From Selaginella tamariscina (lineage: Eukaryota > Streptophyta > Lycopodiopsida > Selaginellales > Selaginellaceae): 64,000 nt of DNA. The notes beneath the pieces are model-generated. The model was not told the DNA's origin, did no database searches, and saw only the letters and a program-made list of their open reading frames with translations. Positions within the stretch are counted from its first letter, which is position 1, and each line of letters starts with the position of its first letter. The stretch spans positions 62,001 through 126,000 of the forward strand of contig PUQB01000206.1 of the NCBI GenBank assembly GCA_003024785.1, read 5' to 3'. The translations under genes and the position numbers were made by a program. Below, piece by piece: positions 46,766-58,975 of this stretch.

Positions 46766-47760
46766 TTAGTCGTAGACATAGGGGCAAGGATGCCTGCCGT
46801 CAACACCCATGAAATGGGGTGGTATTACACGCCCGTACCTGGCATCCTCGATAGCTCTTCTAGTCTCTGGCTCACAGAAACAATCGTAAGCACACATTCG
46901 CATGTCCCATTGGAGAATGGTATGAGCCCCATTCTTTGTTGCGTGAACAAGGGAGAAAGTAGCATTACCAAGCCCTCCCCGTACGTGAAAACTGCATCTC
47001 CATGGGACGGTAGTTTGTGATCCACAGGCCAGCCTAGGTAACAAGCTGGTCTTACATATTACAACTGAGGAGGAGATGAAGGTCGTCGTTCCCTGGCCTG
47101 TACTGCAGGGTTGGCTCAGGCAATCCATCCTCACCCTCAGCAATCCTCACATAGTAACCCGTAAAAAGTTGGAGAATAATGCCTTTGCACCTCTTCGTCC
47201 CGGACTTGACAAACGGGAAAACCAAGTTAACAACCACACCAGCTGTCTTAACCTTCTCCTGTGCATCCGTTATGGAGAGCATGCAAAGCAAGTTTTTCCA
47301 AATTACAGCCTTGTTGCCGTTCTCGTCCCTTCCAACCGGTGGGGCACCTTCTCGTGCAACGTAGTCCCAGCCTTTCATGTTTTCGCCCTCAAGGTCCACG
47401 ATCCATCGGCCGTGACGAACAGGAAATGGCCCTTCCGACCCTGTAAGTGCATTCTAATTGTCTCTCCACATTCATATACTATGTTCACACCTCGCGAGTC
47501 CTGTAAAATAAATCCGTACATACGGTACCTGTCTAAACCAGAAACTAATGCAAGTATTAAATTCTAACTTGTGTACCTCATTAATTTGCAACTTGTGCAT
47601 TTTGTCCTGCGTTGTTGAGATTGTACTCAAAGAACCTTTTGCTACCTCAAGAGCATCATCCTCCTGTAGAAAACCTTGGGTTGAAATGACAAATATACAG
47701 AGAGAGGAGGGAACCTTATCAACATCAACAATCATTATAAATTTCATTTACAATAAATTT
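46766..47760 (-). pseudogene. Unrecognised gene, copy U2 (inverted)
   Basis: The best preserved copy of the family: minus-strand frame 47,399-47,052 reads DLEGENMKGWDYVAREG, then APPVGRDENGNKAVIWKN, LLCMLSITDAQEKVKTAG and VVVNLVFPFVKSGTKRCKGI. Downstream frames (to 46,766) give SLVHATKNGAHTILQWDM and VIPPHFMGVDG. An upstream exon-like frame at about 47,700-47,570 contains TQGFLQEDDALEVAKGSLST and KMHKLQINEVHKLEF. Breaks separate these parts. The flank at 46,610-46,680 (ACACTATCTGCTGCTGG.CCAC) is also shared with U1 and U3, so whole loci were duplicated. Confidence 0.6.
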
Positions 47761-47764
47761 GATA

Positions 47765-49020
47765 ATTATCATAAATTTAATACGATGGTTATTAAACATC
47801 AGGTTAAAAATAAAATTAAATTAAAAATTAATTTAAAAATAAATTTATTAAGTCAAAAATAACAATTAAGATAAATATTCATAAACTGATTAAGTTAAGA
47901 ATAATAATTAAATTAAAAATCATTAAATAATTAAGCCTATGCATAACTTAAAAATAAATTCCTTAAGTTAAGAATTGAAAAGGTTAATAATAATAATAAA
48001 TTTATATTATGTTATCATCTAAATTATTAATATCTTACACCAGTTTATCTAATCCAATGGTTATGTTAAACTCACCATATAACCATTAATATCCTGCCCC
48101 ATCCCATGTTTCAGAGGACATTTGGTATATGTGTATATAACAATCGTCTTTGTAATGTATATGAAACTCCAAGGAATATTAAATATGGAATAAACAAACG
48201 ATTTAGGCCGTTTGGTTAGAATATGCATAACAGATTCCAATCTGTTTTGATATTCTCATTTTAATATGAATCAGACATATATATGGAAATAAAATGGTCT
48301 TTTATAAACCTGCCTGTATTTAAGTGGTTTTTTTATTTATCATTTTTATTTTTTGTTCTATATCTGTTATGTATATACTAGTTCATATAATCTTTTAATT
48401 GTTCCAAATTTTAGCAAATTTCTTACAAGTTCTTAGATCCAAATGCTTTTATGTATTAATAAAAATCAATATTAAGTTTTTATTAATTATTTGACATAAC
48501 GAGTAGAAGTTGAAATACACATAGATGTGGATGCACACACAAGGCATAGTGTCGTGAGAATATACAATATATGTTTTAATTTTTTTTAACTGAATGTATA
48601 TTAATTAATTATAAAACAAAATTATCTGTATTACATTCATTGACATCATGCTGTCCAAGACCTTGGGTTGAAATGACAAATATATAGAGAGAGGAGGGCA
48701 GACTAATAGAGTCGAGGGCTCTCCCTGCGCATCAGATCATCCACACAAGAAGCAAATCCAAATCAATTTGGGTTGGATTGAATGACCTACATGTACATCT
48801 CTCTCTATATATACATGTGGTGTGTGCGTGTGGATGTACATATGTAAGACATACATATAGGTACTTGAATGCTGTAAGTTATGAATTACAGCACCTGCTA
48901 ACACTATATTTATACACTTTTGTCACACGTATACACAGAAATTTTTTAATACATAAGACATGCTTAATAATTATTTATATGCTAAGAATCATACATATGT
49001 GTGAGCTAGTAAGTATAAGA
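47765..49020. other. AT-rich stretch, no gene seen
   Basis: Duplicated flank (see copy 1). Around 48,650-48,780 a patch repeats CTTGGGTTGAAATGACAAATATA.AGAGAGAGGAGGG, also found at 47,673-47,710. Confidence 0.6.
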
Positions 49021-49029
49021 AAATTCTTT

Positions 49030-49950
49030 GATATAAAACAGCTTCACACTCCACACAGTGAACACTTCAAGCAACTCCGCAAGTTCTGCAACGTGGAACT
49101 CTTCGTACGAGCCGCTTCAACATGTTCTTTCCAATCAGAAGTCAGGAGATGACCAAGTTGCTTGTGGAGATCTGTCGCTCCACTGCCCCGTTCCATGTGT
49201 GCTGGATCGAGTCATGGATCTCACCTTCGACGTTGTGCTGAGGATTCTGCTGACCAAGAACACTTCCGAGGTCGGAGACATACAAAGGATCAAAGATTTC
49301 ATCCTGGACATCTTTGTTATAGCCACTGATATGGGAATGGAGACTTTGTACCATATCTCAAGTGGATGGACACAGCCGTTCAAAATCCGTAACGTTCTTA
49401 ATGCTGGAGGTGCTACCAGGATTTCATTGACATCATGCTGTCCAAGGGCACTCGGAGCGGAAACGGAAAGCATCCTGGAATGGGCTTAGCGCAACTGCTC
49501 AAAAACGGCCTCGTTGGCAAGGTGCAAGCAGAACTGGACAGTGTCATCAGGAAGAACAGGATCATGGAGAAGTCCGACATCCCAAAGCTAAAGTTCTTCG
49601 ATACAGTCGTTAAGGAGATGCCTAAGGGCACCAGAGTTATGGTGAATGCACATGCCATTGGAAGGATCCAGTGTTGGAGTCTTCGGACATTCAATTTCAG
49701 TAAGTTCCAGACTCCCAAATGAATGTCCGATAGCACTTTTGAGCTGCTTCCGTTTGGTTTCAGCAGTCTTAGATCCAGATGGGGCTCCTTATGATTCAGT
49801 TCACTCTTGGAAGCTTGCTGCATACTTTCGACTGGGATGGGAGTAATCAAGGGAGCTTAACATGACGGCCAAGTTCGGTGCCACACTCCCAGTAGGCTCC
49901 TCCTTGAAACTTATGAACGGCCATCCCCTTCTCCAGATTCTCTGATTCTT
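49030..49950 (+). pseudogene. Cytochrome P450 fragment, copy 2
   Basis: Blocks in P450 order: HFKQLRKFCNVELF (C-helix region), then MTKLLVEICRSTA, LDRVMDLTFDVVLRILLTKN and IQRIKDFILDIFVIATDMGM. LLKNGLVGKVQAELDSVIRK and RIMEKSDIPKLKFFDTVVKE (K-helix side) follow, then PKGTRVMVNAHAIGR, and a tail LNMTAKFGATLPVGSS with the stop near 49,948. The ExxR is distorted (KEMP), and the heme-binding cysteine loop is not recognisable. It starts mid-protein, and frame changes are present. It is better preserved than the copy at 12,190-13,055. Family-level P450 only. Confidence 0.8.
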
Positions 49951-50059
49951 TCCTCGGTAGCCAGGCATGAACACGCCTTGAGTACTGCAAGAAACGTGAC
50001 GGAGTTTGGTTCGCAGTCCATGCTGGTAAACAAGTCTAGAGCTTCTCCGTTTTCCACGT

Positions 50060-51680
50060 CAGAATGAGGCAGTTACATGAAATAGCATTCCGACGATCGT
50101 CCGGACAAAGACGTCCAATGCACGTTCCCACATTTTCTGTACATAATCACCAAGGAGGTTGCAACAATTACATCGGATTCAAACCCTCGCTCTCTGAGTT
50201 GTATATGTATTGGTAACGCCTTCTCCAGACAGTACTGTTTCCGGTATTGTTTGCTCATGGAAAGGCTTCCACATGTCTTCAGTGCTGCAATGAAAGTACA
50301 CTTGTCCGGTTCACAGTCCATAGTGGTAAACAAGTCCATTGCTTTGGATCTTTCACCATTCTCCGCGTATCCTGAAATAAAGGAGTTCCATGAGACAACA
50401 TCCCGCAATCAAATACATCCTGAGTACATTGCATGCTTCCACATTTACTGTACATATAGATTAGAGCAGAAGCTACATATTTGTCTGTGTGGTAGTTAGC
50501 TGAAACTGCATCCTTATGTAGTTTTCTTTCTCCTTGCAAGTCCCTTGTTTTGCTACATTGTTTTAATGCAGCAACGGCTTCCTTCATTTTCCATTGTTCC
50601 CCTTGCTTTGTACTTTCTGAGAACCCAAATCTTACATCGAAGCTTTCCCTTCATGCTTGAAATTTGAAATTCGAATATGGAAAGTATATTTCACTGCAGT
50701 ATACATGTATATCGTTTCTTGTTGGCCTTCTTAGATTTTCTTTGTACATGTTGGAGAGCAAAACTACATGGTTACATGCATTCAGAAGAGTCAAGAAACT
50801 AACGTGGTTCGGCTTGTTTCCTTGCAAAGCCATCGCACGAAGCACCTCCATCGCACGCTTCCCATGCCCAGATCCCGCATACGATGTGATCATTGAGTTC
50901 CAAGCTACCGCATCTAACACAAGCATTTGCTTAAAGAGTTAAAGATCCCCTTGCTTCGGCAATCTGCATGACGTGCACAAATCCAGTAATCATTGATGCT
51001 CATGTGATGGAGTCCTTCACAGGTATCTGATTGAATAGTCCTGCAGTGCAGATACCCACTTATGATGGAAGTCCATGCCACCAAGTTTTGCTCCTCCATT
51101 ATGTCGAACAGTTTCCTTGCTTCTTATAAATCACCTTCTTGAGAAAATGATTTCACCATTGTGCTCCATGATATCAGGTTAAACTCTGGCATTGCATCGA
51201 AGAGGGACCTTGCTTCAGCAAATGCCCTTTACGGGTAAATTCGGTAAGCATTATATTCCAAGAGATAATAGACCGTGCAGGCATTATCAAGAACAGATCC
51301 CACGCATCAGTAATTAGCCCGATAATTAGCTCCAGGACACAACGTTCCGCACGGGCATGCTGTCGAAAAGTTCCTGAGATTTCTGTAAATGCCCCGTTTG
51401 GGCATATGCTGCAAGCAAGGTGTATACAAACATTTCAGTGTTCTCAGGGCATCTGGTGATACACACGTTTTTCTTGTTCGATTTCACCATTTTGTGCGGG
51501 TATCCCAGCATGGAAGTGCACGCAACGGAGTTCTTCTCTGGCATCGTATCGAAAGTCTTCTTCGCATTGTACATTTGCCCATTTTCGGCATATCCCACAG
51601 ATAAAATGGTGCAGGAGAAACAATTGGGTTGATATACAGCATCAAAGACGAGCTTTGCTTCTTCGATGCTACCGCATTTT
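50060..51680 (-). pseudogene. PPR protein fragment, copy B (PLS type)
   Basis: From the 5' side on the minus strand: VGYAENGQMYNAKKTFDTMP, AQTGHLQKSQELFDSMPVRN, EEQNLVAWTSIISGYL, LDAVAWNSMITSYAGSGHGK and NHVSFLTLLNACNHV. A further 600 bp not present in copy A follows: SALIYMYSKCGSMQCTQDVF, RDVVSWNSFISGYAENGERS, DCEPDKCTFIAALKTCGSL. The alternation of P, L and S repeats is that of plant organelle RNA-editing PPR proteins. Frame changes split it into many pieces, and no E or DYW end is seen. The order of the last part suggests that two PPR genes, or a rearranged one, were joined. Confidence 0.85.
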
Positions 51681-51719
51681 CTGTTATTTCTATGAAGAGG
51701 TTAATTATTAATAATAAAT

Positions 51720-52740
51720 AATTAAGGGTTTAAACCCTAAACCTTAAACACAAAGAAGCAAGATATGTAGAATCTTAAGAAAATTGTTAAAAGAATAGAA
51801 GAGATTAATATTCAATTAGGCTCGTGTGCAACAATAATGAACTAAAACATTACCATTATGTAACACACCTAAATATCGAGAGTTAGTTGTTAAGTTTTAA
51901 ACTTGATAAATTTTAATTTGTGTTTTTTATAAAATTAAAAATAAGCTCCAACGTCGTAAAAGATGGAATTATTTATTACATGAAAGTGCTGGGCAAAATA
52001 AATGTTGAAGACGTGATCATTGTGAAGCTACATCTTTTAAACTTACTTAAATCAAAACTTATTCACTTGCTTCGAATATTACATATGGTATAAACATTAC
52101 ATGTTTACCATATTTTTTTAATTGGTAGGTCCGGTCAAAGAGTATACCACTGTTAAGAAATGAACCATTAACTATTAATGTCAGGGGTACAGTGGGTGTA
52201 ACCATGGTAACTTAGGAGAAAAGTTTTTCATATGAATATTGTTCTTCTTAGTATTCAATGTGGGAAAGCAATTAAGTCATTCAAGAAAATATTATTTTAC
52301 CTTTGCTTACTATACTTTATAAATTGAAGATTCTTAAAGTGACGAGCGAAGGTGCTGTTTTAGTAGTGGTAGGGAGCATAAGAAACAAAGATGTTAACAA
52401 GAATATCACATTTAATATGTATTTTTTAATGTTTAAAACAACTATTATATATAAATTCTTTTTAGCAATCCTTCAATGTACTCCTTCTAGGCATATGTTG
52501 AAATGAGGGAGTTCACGAATATATGTTAGTTTCTAGCTCACTATCAAATTCAAATTGGCTTTGTAAATGCAAATTCATAGTGAAATCATGTATCACCGTG
52601 TTTTAAGAGACAGCACCTTGCATGGATTTTTTTGAACGTCTTTTAATTTCTTGTTTTATCATGTTTCTGGGCATATCCATTCCGAAAGAGACTGTTCTTG
52701 CATCTTCACACTTTTGTAAATCCAAACTTAAAAAGTTTAT
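51720..52740 (+). repeat. Repeat block R2 with R1 end, copy 3
   Basis: Collinear with 27,280-28,500: TGAAAGTGCTGGGCAAAATAAATGTTGAA, GGTACAGTGGGTGT, GCAATCCTTCAATGT, AATTCATAGTGAAATCATGT. Confidence 0.7.
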
Positions 52741-52799
52741 ATATAAAAGCTATATGTAAGTCGTATATACCATGATTATGAAATATAAATTAAACAGTT

Positions 52800-53700
52800 G
52801 TAAAATATAGTTAAATTAAACTGTTAATAAAACATTTAACGGATGTGGTTTCACGAATGTGTATATATATATAATTGCGTTGTGCGAGTTAGAGAAAGAA
52901 CTGTATTATTAGACCTAGTAAAGAAATTAAAATAAAATTATTAAAAATATAAAAAATAAAAATAACTATGTAGAGCGATATAAAAATCAAATTAATATAT
53001 AAGTAATAATACATGCACATTTAAGTGTAGAGCATATGTATGTGTATATATAAATTAATATTCTTTATATATTTTGTAAATTCATATAAGCATTGTCAAA
53101 AGTATCCAGAATGCTGAAGGAAGTTTTGACCAGGAATGCTTGAACTGACCAGGTGATGTCGTCTGTGTACGTTGACTAAAATTCCTCCACGTGGCAAGTC
53201 TTTGGTTTCTTAGGACTCAAGCTACCTGTAATACAAGATCTCATTCGACACACATGGCATATGAACACCTGAGTAGCAAGAAGAGAGGGCACGGCACATG
53301 CCAGGTGACAACAGCTATTTTTGCATCTCTGGTTCGCTCTATTTACTCTGTTCATGTTCTTTCGATTTCAATAGTAAATCAGACTCCACGAGATAATTGA
53401 ATTCAATGAGGATCAGCAATGTTGCGATTAATCGCTGGGGCTTTCAAGGCTTTTGGAGTGCATGGTCAAGTTGGAAATATATGTAAATGTTAATCAAATA
53501 CTTAAGTGTGTAAATGTTAGTGAAGTACAGTGGTTAATTTTAAATAAATTTATATTTAAAATATTTCATATATTAATTAAAGGTATATAACGTCTCAACA
53601 ACGCAGGACAAAATGCATAAGTTGCAGATTAATGAGATACACAAGTTATAATCTAATACTTGCATTAGTTTCTGGTTTAGACAGGTACCATATATACGGA
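52800..53700. other. Duplicated AT-rich block and an unassigned patch
   Basis: 52,825-53,090 matches 28,560-28,800. The patch at about 53,095-53,400 has more balanced base composition, with a 69-codon frame at 53,191, but resembles no protein I know and is not in the other copy of the segment. It may be an insertion. Confidence 0.45.
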
Positions 53701-54445
53701 TTTATTTTACAGGACTCACGAGGTATGAGCACCGAGGAACATAAGGTGACAAGTTTATGCAATAGATAATGTAGAGAGACAATTAGAATGCACTTACAGG
53801 GGGCAGACCTTGAGAGCGAAAACATAAAACGCTGGGACTACGTTGCACAAGAAGTTCCCCCAATGGTTGGAGACTGTACTTTGGCAAACTTGCTTTGCAC
53901 GCCCTCCATAACGGGTGTTAAGACAGTTGGTGAGGTTGTCAACTTGGTTTTCCCGTTTGTCAAGTCCGGGACGAAGAGGTGCAAAGGCATTATTCTCCAA
54001 AAGGGTTCTCACGTGGTTACTATTTGAGGATTGTTGAGAGTGAGGATGGAATGCCTGAGCCAACCCTGCAGTACAGGCCAGGGAACGACGACCTTCATCT
54101 CCTCCTCAGATGTAATATGCAAGACCAGCTTGTTGCCGAAGTTGGCTATATGGACCGAGGTGAACTCTGCCTGTGGATCACAAACTACCGTCCCATGGAG
54201 ATGCAGTTTTCATGTACGGGGAGGGCTTGGTAATGCTAGTGGGGACTACTTTCTCCCTTGCTCACGCAACAAAGGATGGGGCGCATACCATTTGCCAATG
54301 GGACATGGGAATGTGTGCTTATGATTGTTTCTGCGAGTCAGAGACTAGAAGAGCTATCCAGAATGCCGGGTACGGGCATGTAATACCACCGGATTTCATG
54401 GGTGTTGACGGCAGTCAGTCTTGCCCCCTGTGTGTCTACAACTAA
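53700..54445 (+). pseudogene. Unrecognised gene, copy U3
   Basis: Blocks shared with U1 and U2: DLESENIKRWDYVAQE, GEVVNLVFPFVKSGTKRCKGI, then in other frames FSRGYYLRIVESEDGMPEP and TLQYRPGNDDLHLLLRC, a NMQDQLVAEVGYMDRGELC stretch and CLWITNYRPMEM, and TFSLAHATKDGAHTICQWDM to VIPPDFMGVDG. A short deletion shortens the first part compared with U2. It is broken in several places. No function can be proposed. Confidence 0.6.
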
Positions 54446-55009
54446 GCTCTCCCTCTCATACACACTTGTGTGTGACGTTTCCTGTGATGAAGTTTTACTA
54501 TTTCCTCATTGTAGCTTTTAAATAATATCTCTATATTGTAGTTTTTGCAGTTTATATAGCAGCGGGCCAGCAGCAGATAGTGTGTGTGTGTGTAGCTCGA
54601 GTGCACAGAGAGTCCGATGTATGAGCAGAAGCACATATATACTGTTTTTCATATGAAACTCGATGCATATAAACATTTATATGTATGCTGACTATGGACA
54701 TGCACACACGTCTTAAGTATTTTCACTGCATATGTTGTGTTTACATTCATGTCACTGCAGTTTAAATGTTAAGGAAATGAATAATAAATCATTAATATTG
54801 ATTTTAATCATAAAAATTGTTTTTATCTGTAGACATTTTATATACATATACATATATGTATGCATATAAGCAGGAGAAATAGTTTGGCTGTCTGGCTGAA
54901 ACACTTACATATAACACAAAATCATGTATATTCTATAAATCTTAAGGATATTTAAATGTTTTTATCATTAAAAAACTTTAAACTAATTCTAAATGATATA
55001 TTCTCAAGG

Positions 55010-55256
55010 CTATAGCTGGTAAATTCAGATGAGTGTACTGAAATGTCTGTAAACACCCTGGTTGTAGCATATGCCCGAACGGGGCATTTATAGAAAGCTC
55101 AGGAACTTTTCGACAGCATGCCCGTGCAGAACGTTTGTCCTGGAGCATTCTTCTAGATGTGTATGTTTAAGGAGGGCTAATTACTGATGCGTGGGATCTG
55201 TTCTTGAGAATTCCTGACCGGTCTATTATCTCTTGGAATCCAATGCTTCTAGCACT
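55010..55256 (+). pseudogene. PPR protein fragment, copy D, left part
   Basis: CTEMSVNTLVVAYARTGHL, KAQELFDSMPVQN and RSIISWNPM align with copy A. The next PPR residues continue at 63,286, beyond a nested insertion, as the copy-A order (ISWNTM...HKEHLLK) shows. Confidence 0.78.
55252..55256. repeat. 5-bp target duplication of the solo LTR, left
   Basis: GCACT, repeated at 63,281-63,285. Confidence 0.75.
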
Positions 55257-55582
55257 TGGTTCATAGTGGTTTGACCACTGTCAAACTGCATGGACGAGCA
55301 ACGAGACGAAGCACCGAGCAAGGAACACCGAGCAAGGAACATACCACAAGTACGGACTGACAATAATAGTTATCAAGCGGTATACCAAACGTAGATCCGA
55401 TCGTCCATATTAACTACCTAAGATGCTCAAGACAGCACGTGTAAGGAAGGCACATCGATGTGATAGACAGAACTATGTCACATAATGATAAACAAGTGAG
55501 AAAATGCCACCTGTACCTAGGGTCTAGTGTTAAGTGACCCATTATATGTAATGGGTTAAGGTCTTGTATTTTGTATTTTGCC

Positions 55583-55591
55583 CACCTTCCT
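55583..55591. repeat. 9-bp target duplication of MULE-2, left
   Basis: CACCTTCCT, repeated at 62,947-62,955. Confidence 0.85.
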
Positions 55592-55800
55592 GAGGATTAG
55601 CAAAAACCTTCCTGAGGATTAGCAAAAACCGGGCTTCGTACAACGGGCTTTTCGCATATTCCCGAATATCCAGGAATATTCTGTCAAATAAAAGGGAATA
55701 TTCTAGAATATTCTGCCAAGTAGATTATCTTTAACTTTCATATAAAATGCCGACCAACAAGTGAAAAACGCTAATTATTTGCCGACTAGACTTTACTATA
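55592..55800 (+). repeat. MULE-2 left terminal inverted repeat with GAATATTC array
   Basis: Two 22-bp copies of GAGGATTAGCAAAAACC(TTCCT), GGGCTTC, then GAATATTC-type palindromes at 55,655-55,720 and GCCGACCAAC, GCCGACTAG at 55,747-55,790. Confidence 0.8.
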
Positions 55801-55810
55801 CCGACTAAAC

Positions 55811-58800
55811 TTAAAAAGTCGCAGGTTCGACATTGCGCTTGCAACCAACCAATAACCGATGCACTTCTGCTGGAGTAAGGGTCCGCCTCTGTAAGAAGTA
55901 AGTAATCGTTGGGTCAATCCAAGAACATGAGTGTACACAAAATACATGTGTTGGCAGGGGCTCCAGTTCTTGGCTTTCTGAAAAGTTGCACAAGTGCATG
56001 ACGGAACAGAAATTGTTACCTTAGCAGATTGCATGCCTGCAGAGACAATGAAGGCCTCAGTCTTCCCTCTTTGAACCACCTCCACGTTGTTGATCCGACC
56101 TTGAAGAATCTTTGCCTGGTTGTAATGTTTCTCATGTTCCTTGGACATTCTTGTTGGTGTTCGCACACTCCGTCCATGGTATGTTGGTACTCTATGTGCT
56201 CCCTCTCCTCTTGGTGGTGATGGTGTTCGATCCATTCGGCTACTACTGTCGTCTACCATTTCTTCAAATCCCTCCAACTTGAATCCTGCTTTCAGAAGAG
56301 CTTCAACCTCATTTGCATTCAAGTTTGTTCCTTTTTGAACTGGCCAAACCTCTGGAACTTCTGGAATACTCTCAGGAGGAATCCCTGCATATGGTCGTCT
56401 GAAGCAACAAGAATCGCGTGGGCAGAACCATACATCTGATGAGTGAACTCAATGTTCCCAAATGCATTTGTATATTGCCGTCTACCGTGAAATCCTGGTG
56501 CCGGTACACGATGTGGATATCCTATGGGTCTGCCACACTTGCTGTTACCGTCCTGAGTGAGACCTAGACATTTCACCTGACTTGCCTCCCCAATGCGTCT
56601 GATGGCCCACTGAGTCATCAACGTCTCTCTTTCAGTGACATTGACATCTTGAAACTTGAGTTTTTTCCTGCGTGCATTTGGGATGACTTGTTCTGCATAT
56701 TGTGTGTCATGTCTATGTGTACGAAGTGCATCAATCCCATGGTCCCCAGTTGACGGTTGACGAACGGTTCGAACACGAACATTTGTTGTAGAGGCAAACT
56801 CTGGACTTGCAAGATGCTCTTCATCACTAACAAGATTTGCAAAAGTTGTTGGAGACACTGATTTTCCCGCTGAAAGTTTCTGCTGTGCACGTTTCAGAAG
56901 AGTTTCCATGGAAGGACCTGTGCCTGAATATCTCCCTTCAAATGATGCCTTGACCTTTGCACTTTGGAAAACAGCATCTGTTAAATCTAACATTGTTGCC
57001 TCCAACAAAGGAACACGCTTCGTCAGCCTTGCTCTTCGTGCTCTTGCATGAACAACTTCGGAGTTGTTAGTGGTAGGCACATTCGCAACACCATCTTCTG
57101 TCAAGTCAATTATCTCTGTCATGGAAATATGATCTTCATGTCTTGCCCACCATGACAGCCATGTTTGCAAAGCGCTAACGTTACTGGACCTGCCTTCCCA
57201 AAATGACTCCAACATTACTCGTCGTTCCAACTTATCTTGGTTGGTTAGTGCTGCAGGCCATGAGCGTGCAAGGTTCATGTGCTCCTCCCTGTGTTCCTCA
57301 AGTATCCACTTCTTTGTAACTTGACGCACTGACTGCATGTAATGGAACAAACAACTCCTTTCTCTTCCTCTCATCTTTGACCCATTGTTGAAAACTTGAC
57401 GCAATGCTAACCAAATTGCACCTGACTCATCTGACATGAACCCCGCAAAGTTCACATTATGAAGTCCTTGCTTGCTGCACACTTGAAGCATAGTGTTCAA
57501 AAATTTGATCACCGCCACACTATCCTCCCTGATCATGTCACCATAAGCAAGTGTCACCATCGACCTTAAACTACACAAACATAAGTGCATTATATTAGTA
57601 AGTATTTTAAAACATAGATATGTTAATACTTACAATGGATCATAGAGATGTATTCCCAGTGTACACCAATCATCAATACGATATGTGTGGTCTAGCACCA
57701 CCCACTGCTGTTCGAGATCACCTCCAGATTGACACCTTCTAATGTAGTCTATTCCGGATCCTGGGCCGGCAACTGTCATTTTGAAGATTAAAGGCTGCTC
57801 TTCAGCTCCGTTGAGGTCCATTCCGGGTATGTGGATAACATGTATGAATGGGATTGATAGCTTCTTCTTTAACTGCAGAAGTCCTTCGTAACCTTCTTTG
57901 AAACGAGTGTCTCTTGTTCTAGCCTGAGATATCCATTCTCTTGTTCTACATTGGAAAGGTTAAGCATCTCCAAAAGGAAATAATAATTTTTTTGCTTACC
58001 GGCGGTGATTTGTGAGTGGTAGTAGATATGACAGAACCTTGTCGTATGATACATCTCCAGAATCTGTTACCAGTTTTTCCAAAATTATATTGCGTGCTGC
58101 TTGAAACTCTATGACACGTTGATTAGTTCTTGGGGTTGCAGCGACTGCTTTGTTGATTGTCTCCTTAGCTTTGTCTTTAGAGACCATGGATTCGGGTGGT
58201 CTACGTGGATGTTGATGTTCTCCAAGATGGATGAAAAGCCTCGTGCATGTGATATCATCTGGAATTATGTAATATGCAACAAAGGAGCATGTCTGCACTA
58301 GAAGGGGCTCATTGTTGCAATGCACACACTTCATTCCAAGCACTCTACCATCTGAAGATAACTGGACTTTATCAATGGTGCCCTTAAATTGGCAGTCATT
58401 TGCTTCTTACTGAAGCTGATGAACGGACATGTTTCCTTTACGCATTTCATGTGACCAATACATGAACTGCGACTAACACGAGCTGGAACATTCCAATGTG
58501 TTGTGCAGCGTTGAGTCCAGTAATCACACCCATCCTTCCTATTCATCCCTTTGTACTTGTCCTTCATTGTTTCGTGTGCTGGCAACTCGTAAATCACATT
58601 TCCGTTGCAATCTTCTGGGATCTCAGCAACTTGCTGAATCGATGACGAAACCACCAGTTGCTTCCCAATCCTACATCTCTGACTATTGCGAAGTATTATT
58701 ATCAAAATTGTCCGATCTGTTGTCTCCAACCGGAATAGTGGTCCTTTGGAAGGAAGAAGTGTGTAATACACAAAACTGCTAGCTCTTGCCCCTTCTGGTT

Positions 58801-58975
58801 CTACCTCAACATTCACAGCATCTCCACCAACAACAGACATCAAATGCAGCACTTTAAAAGATTGCCAAGGTGGAATGTCAAATGCAGACCTGAAATCTGT
58901 TTCAAAGACAAATGCAATACCATCTTCATCTGCAGGGAAGTCCTTGTCAACACCATTGTAACTGATTCTTGCCAT
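55811..58975 (-). pseudogene. MULE-2 transposase (DDE plus SWIM), nearly intact
   Basis: The start at 58,975 (MARISYNGVDKDF) is chosen because similarity and composition begin there rather than at the upstream ATG. Order: an N-terminal domain, a zinc-binding-like SSCIGHMKCVKETCPF (about 58,430-58,475), GMKCVHC and EHQHP (58,200-58,335), RVIEFQAARNIIL, intron, LIFKMTVAGPGSGIDYIRRC, and WVVLDHTYRI with the first catalytic Asp (about 57,685). Another intron precedes FAGFMSDESGAIWLALRQVF (second Asp, about 57,425) and CLFHYMQSV. A long C-terminal region includes KCLGLTQDGNSKCGRPIGYP. The SWIM finger CTCATFQ...SPCQHMYF lies at about 55,945-56,000, and the tail ends at 55,811. Frame changes at about 58,405, 56,400 and 55,915 interrupt it. 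It is divergently transcribed with the methyltransferase gene, and both probably share a promoter. Confidence 0.88.

Larger units (their letters stand above)
47880..51700. repeat. Segmental duplication, copy 2
   Basis: Partner of about 11,450-18,400, carrying P450 then PPR pieces in the same order. At about 50,757-50,772 it preserves the uninterrupted site GAGCAAAACTACATGG that in copy 1 received the LTR composite. Confidence 0.85.

Noticed and set aside
47076-47567. A 163-residue plus-strand gene over U2
   Set aside because: The minus strand is preserved among three copies with hydrophobic and charged patterning; the plus frame is its shadow.
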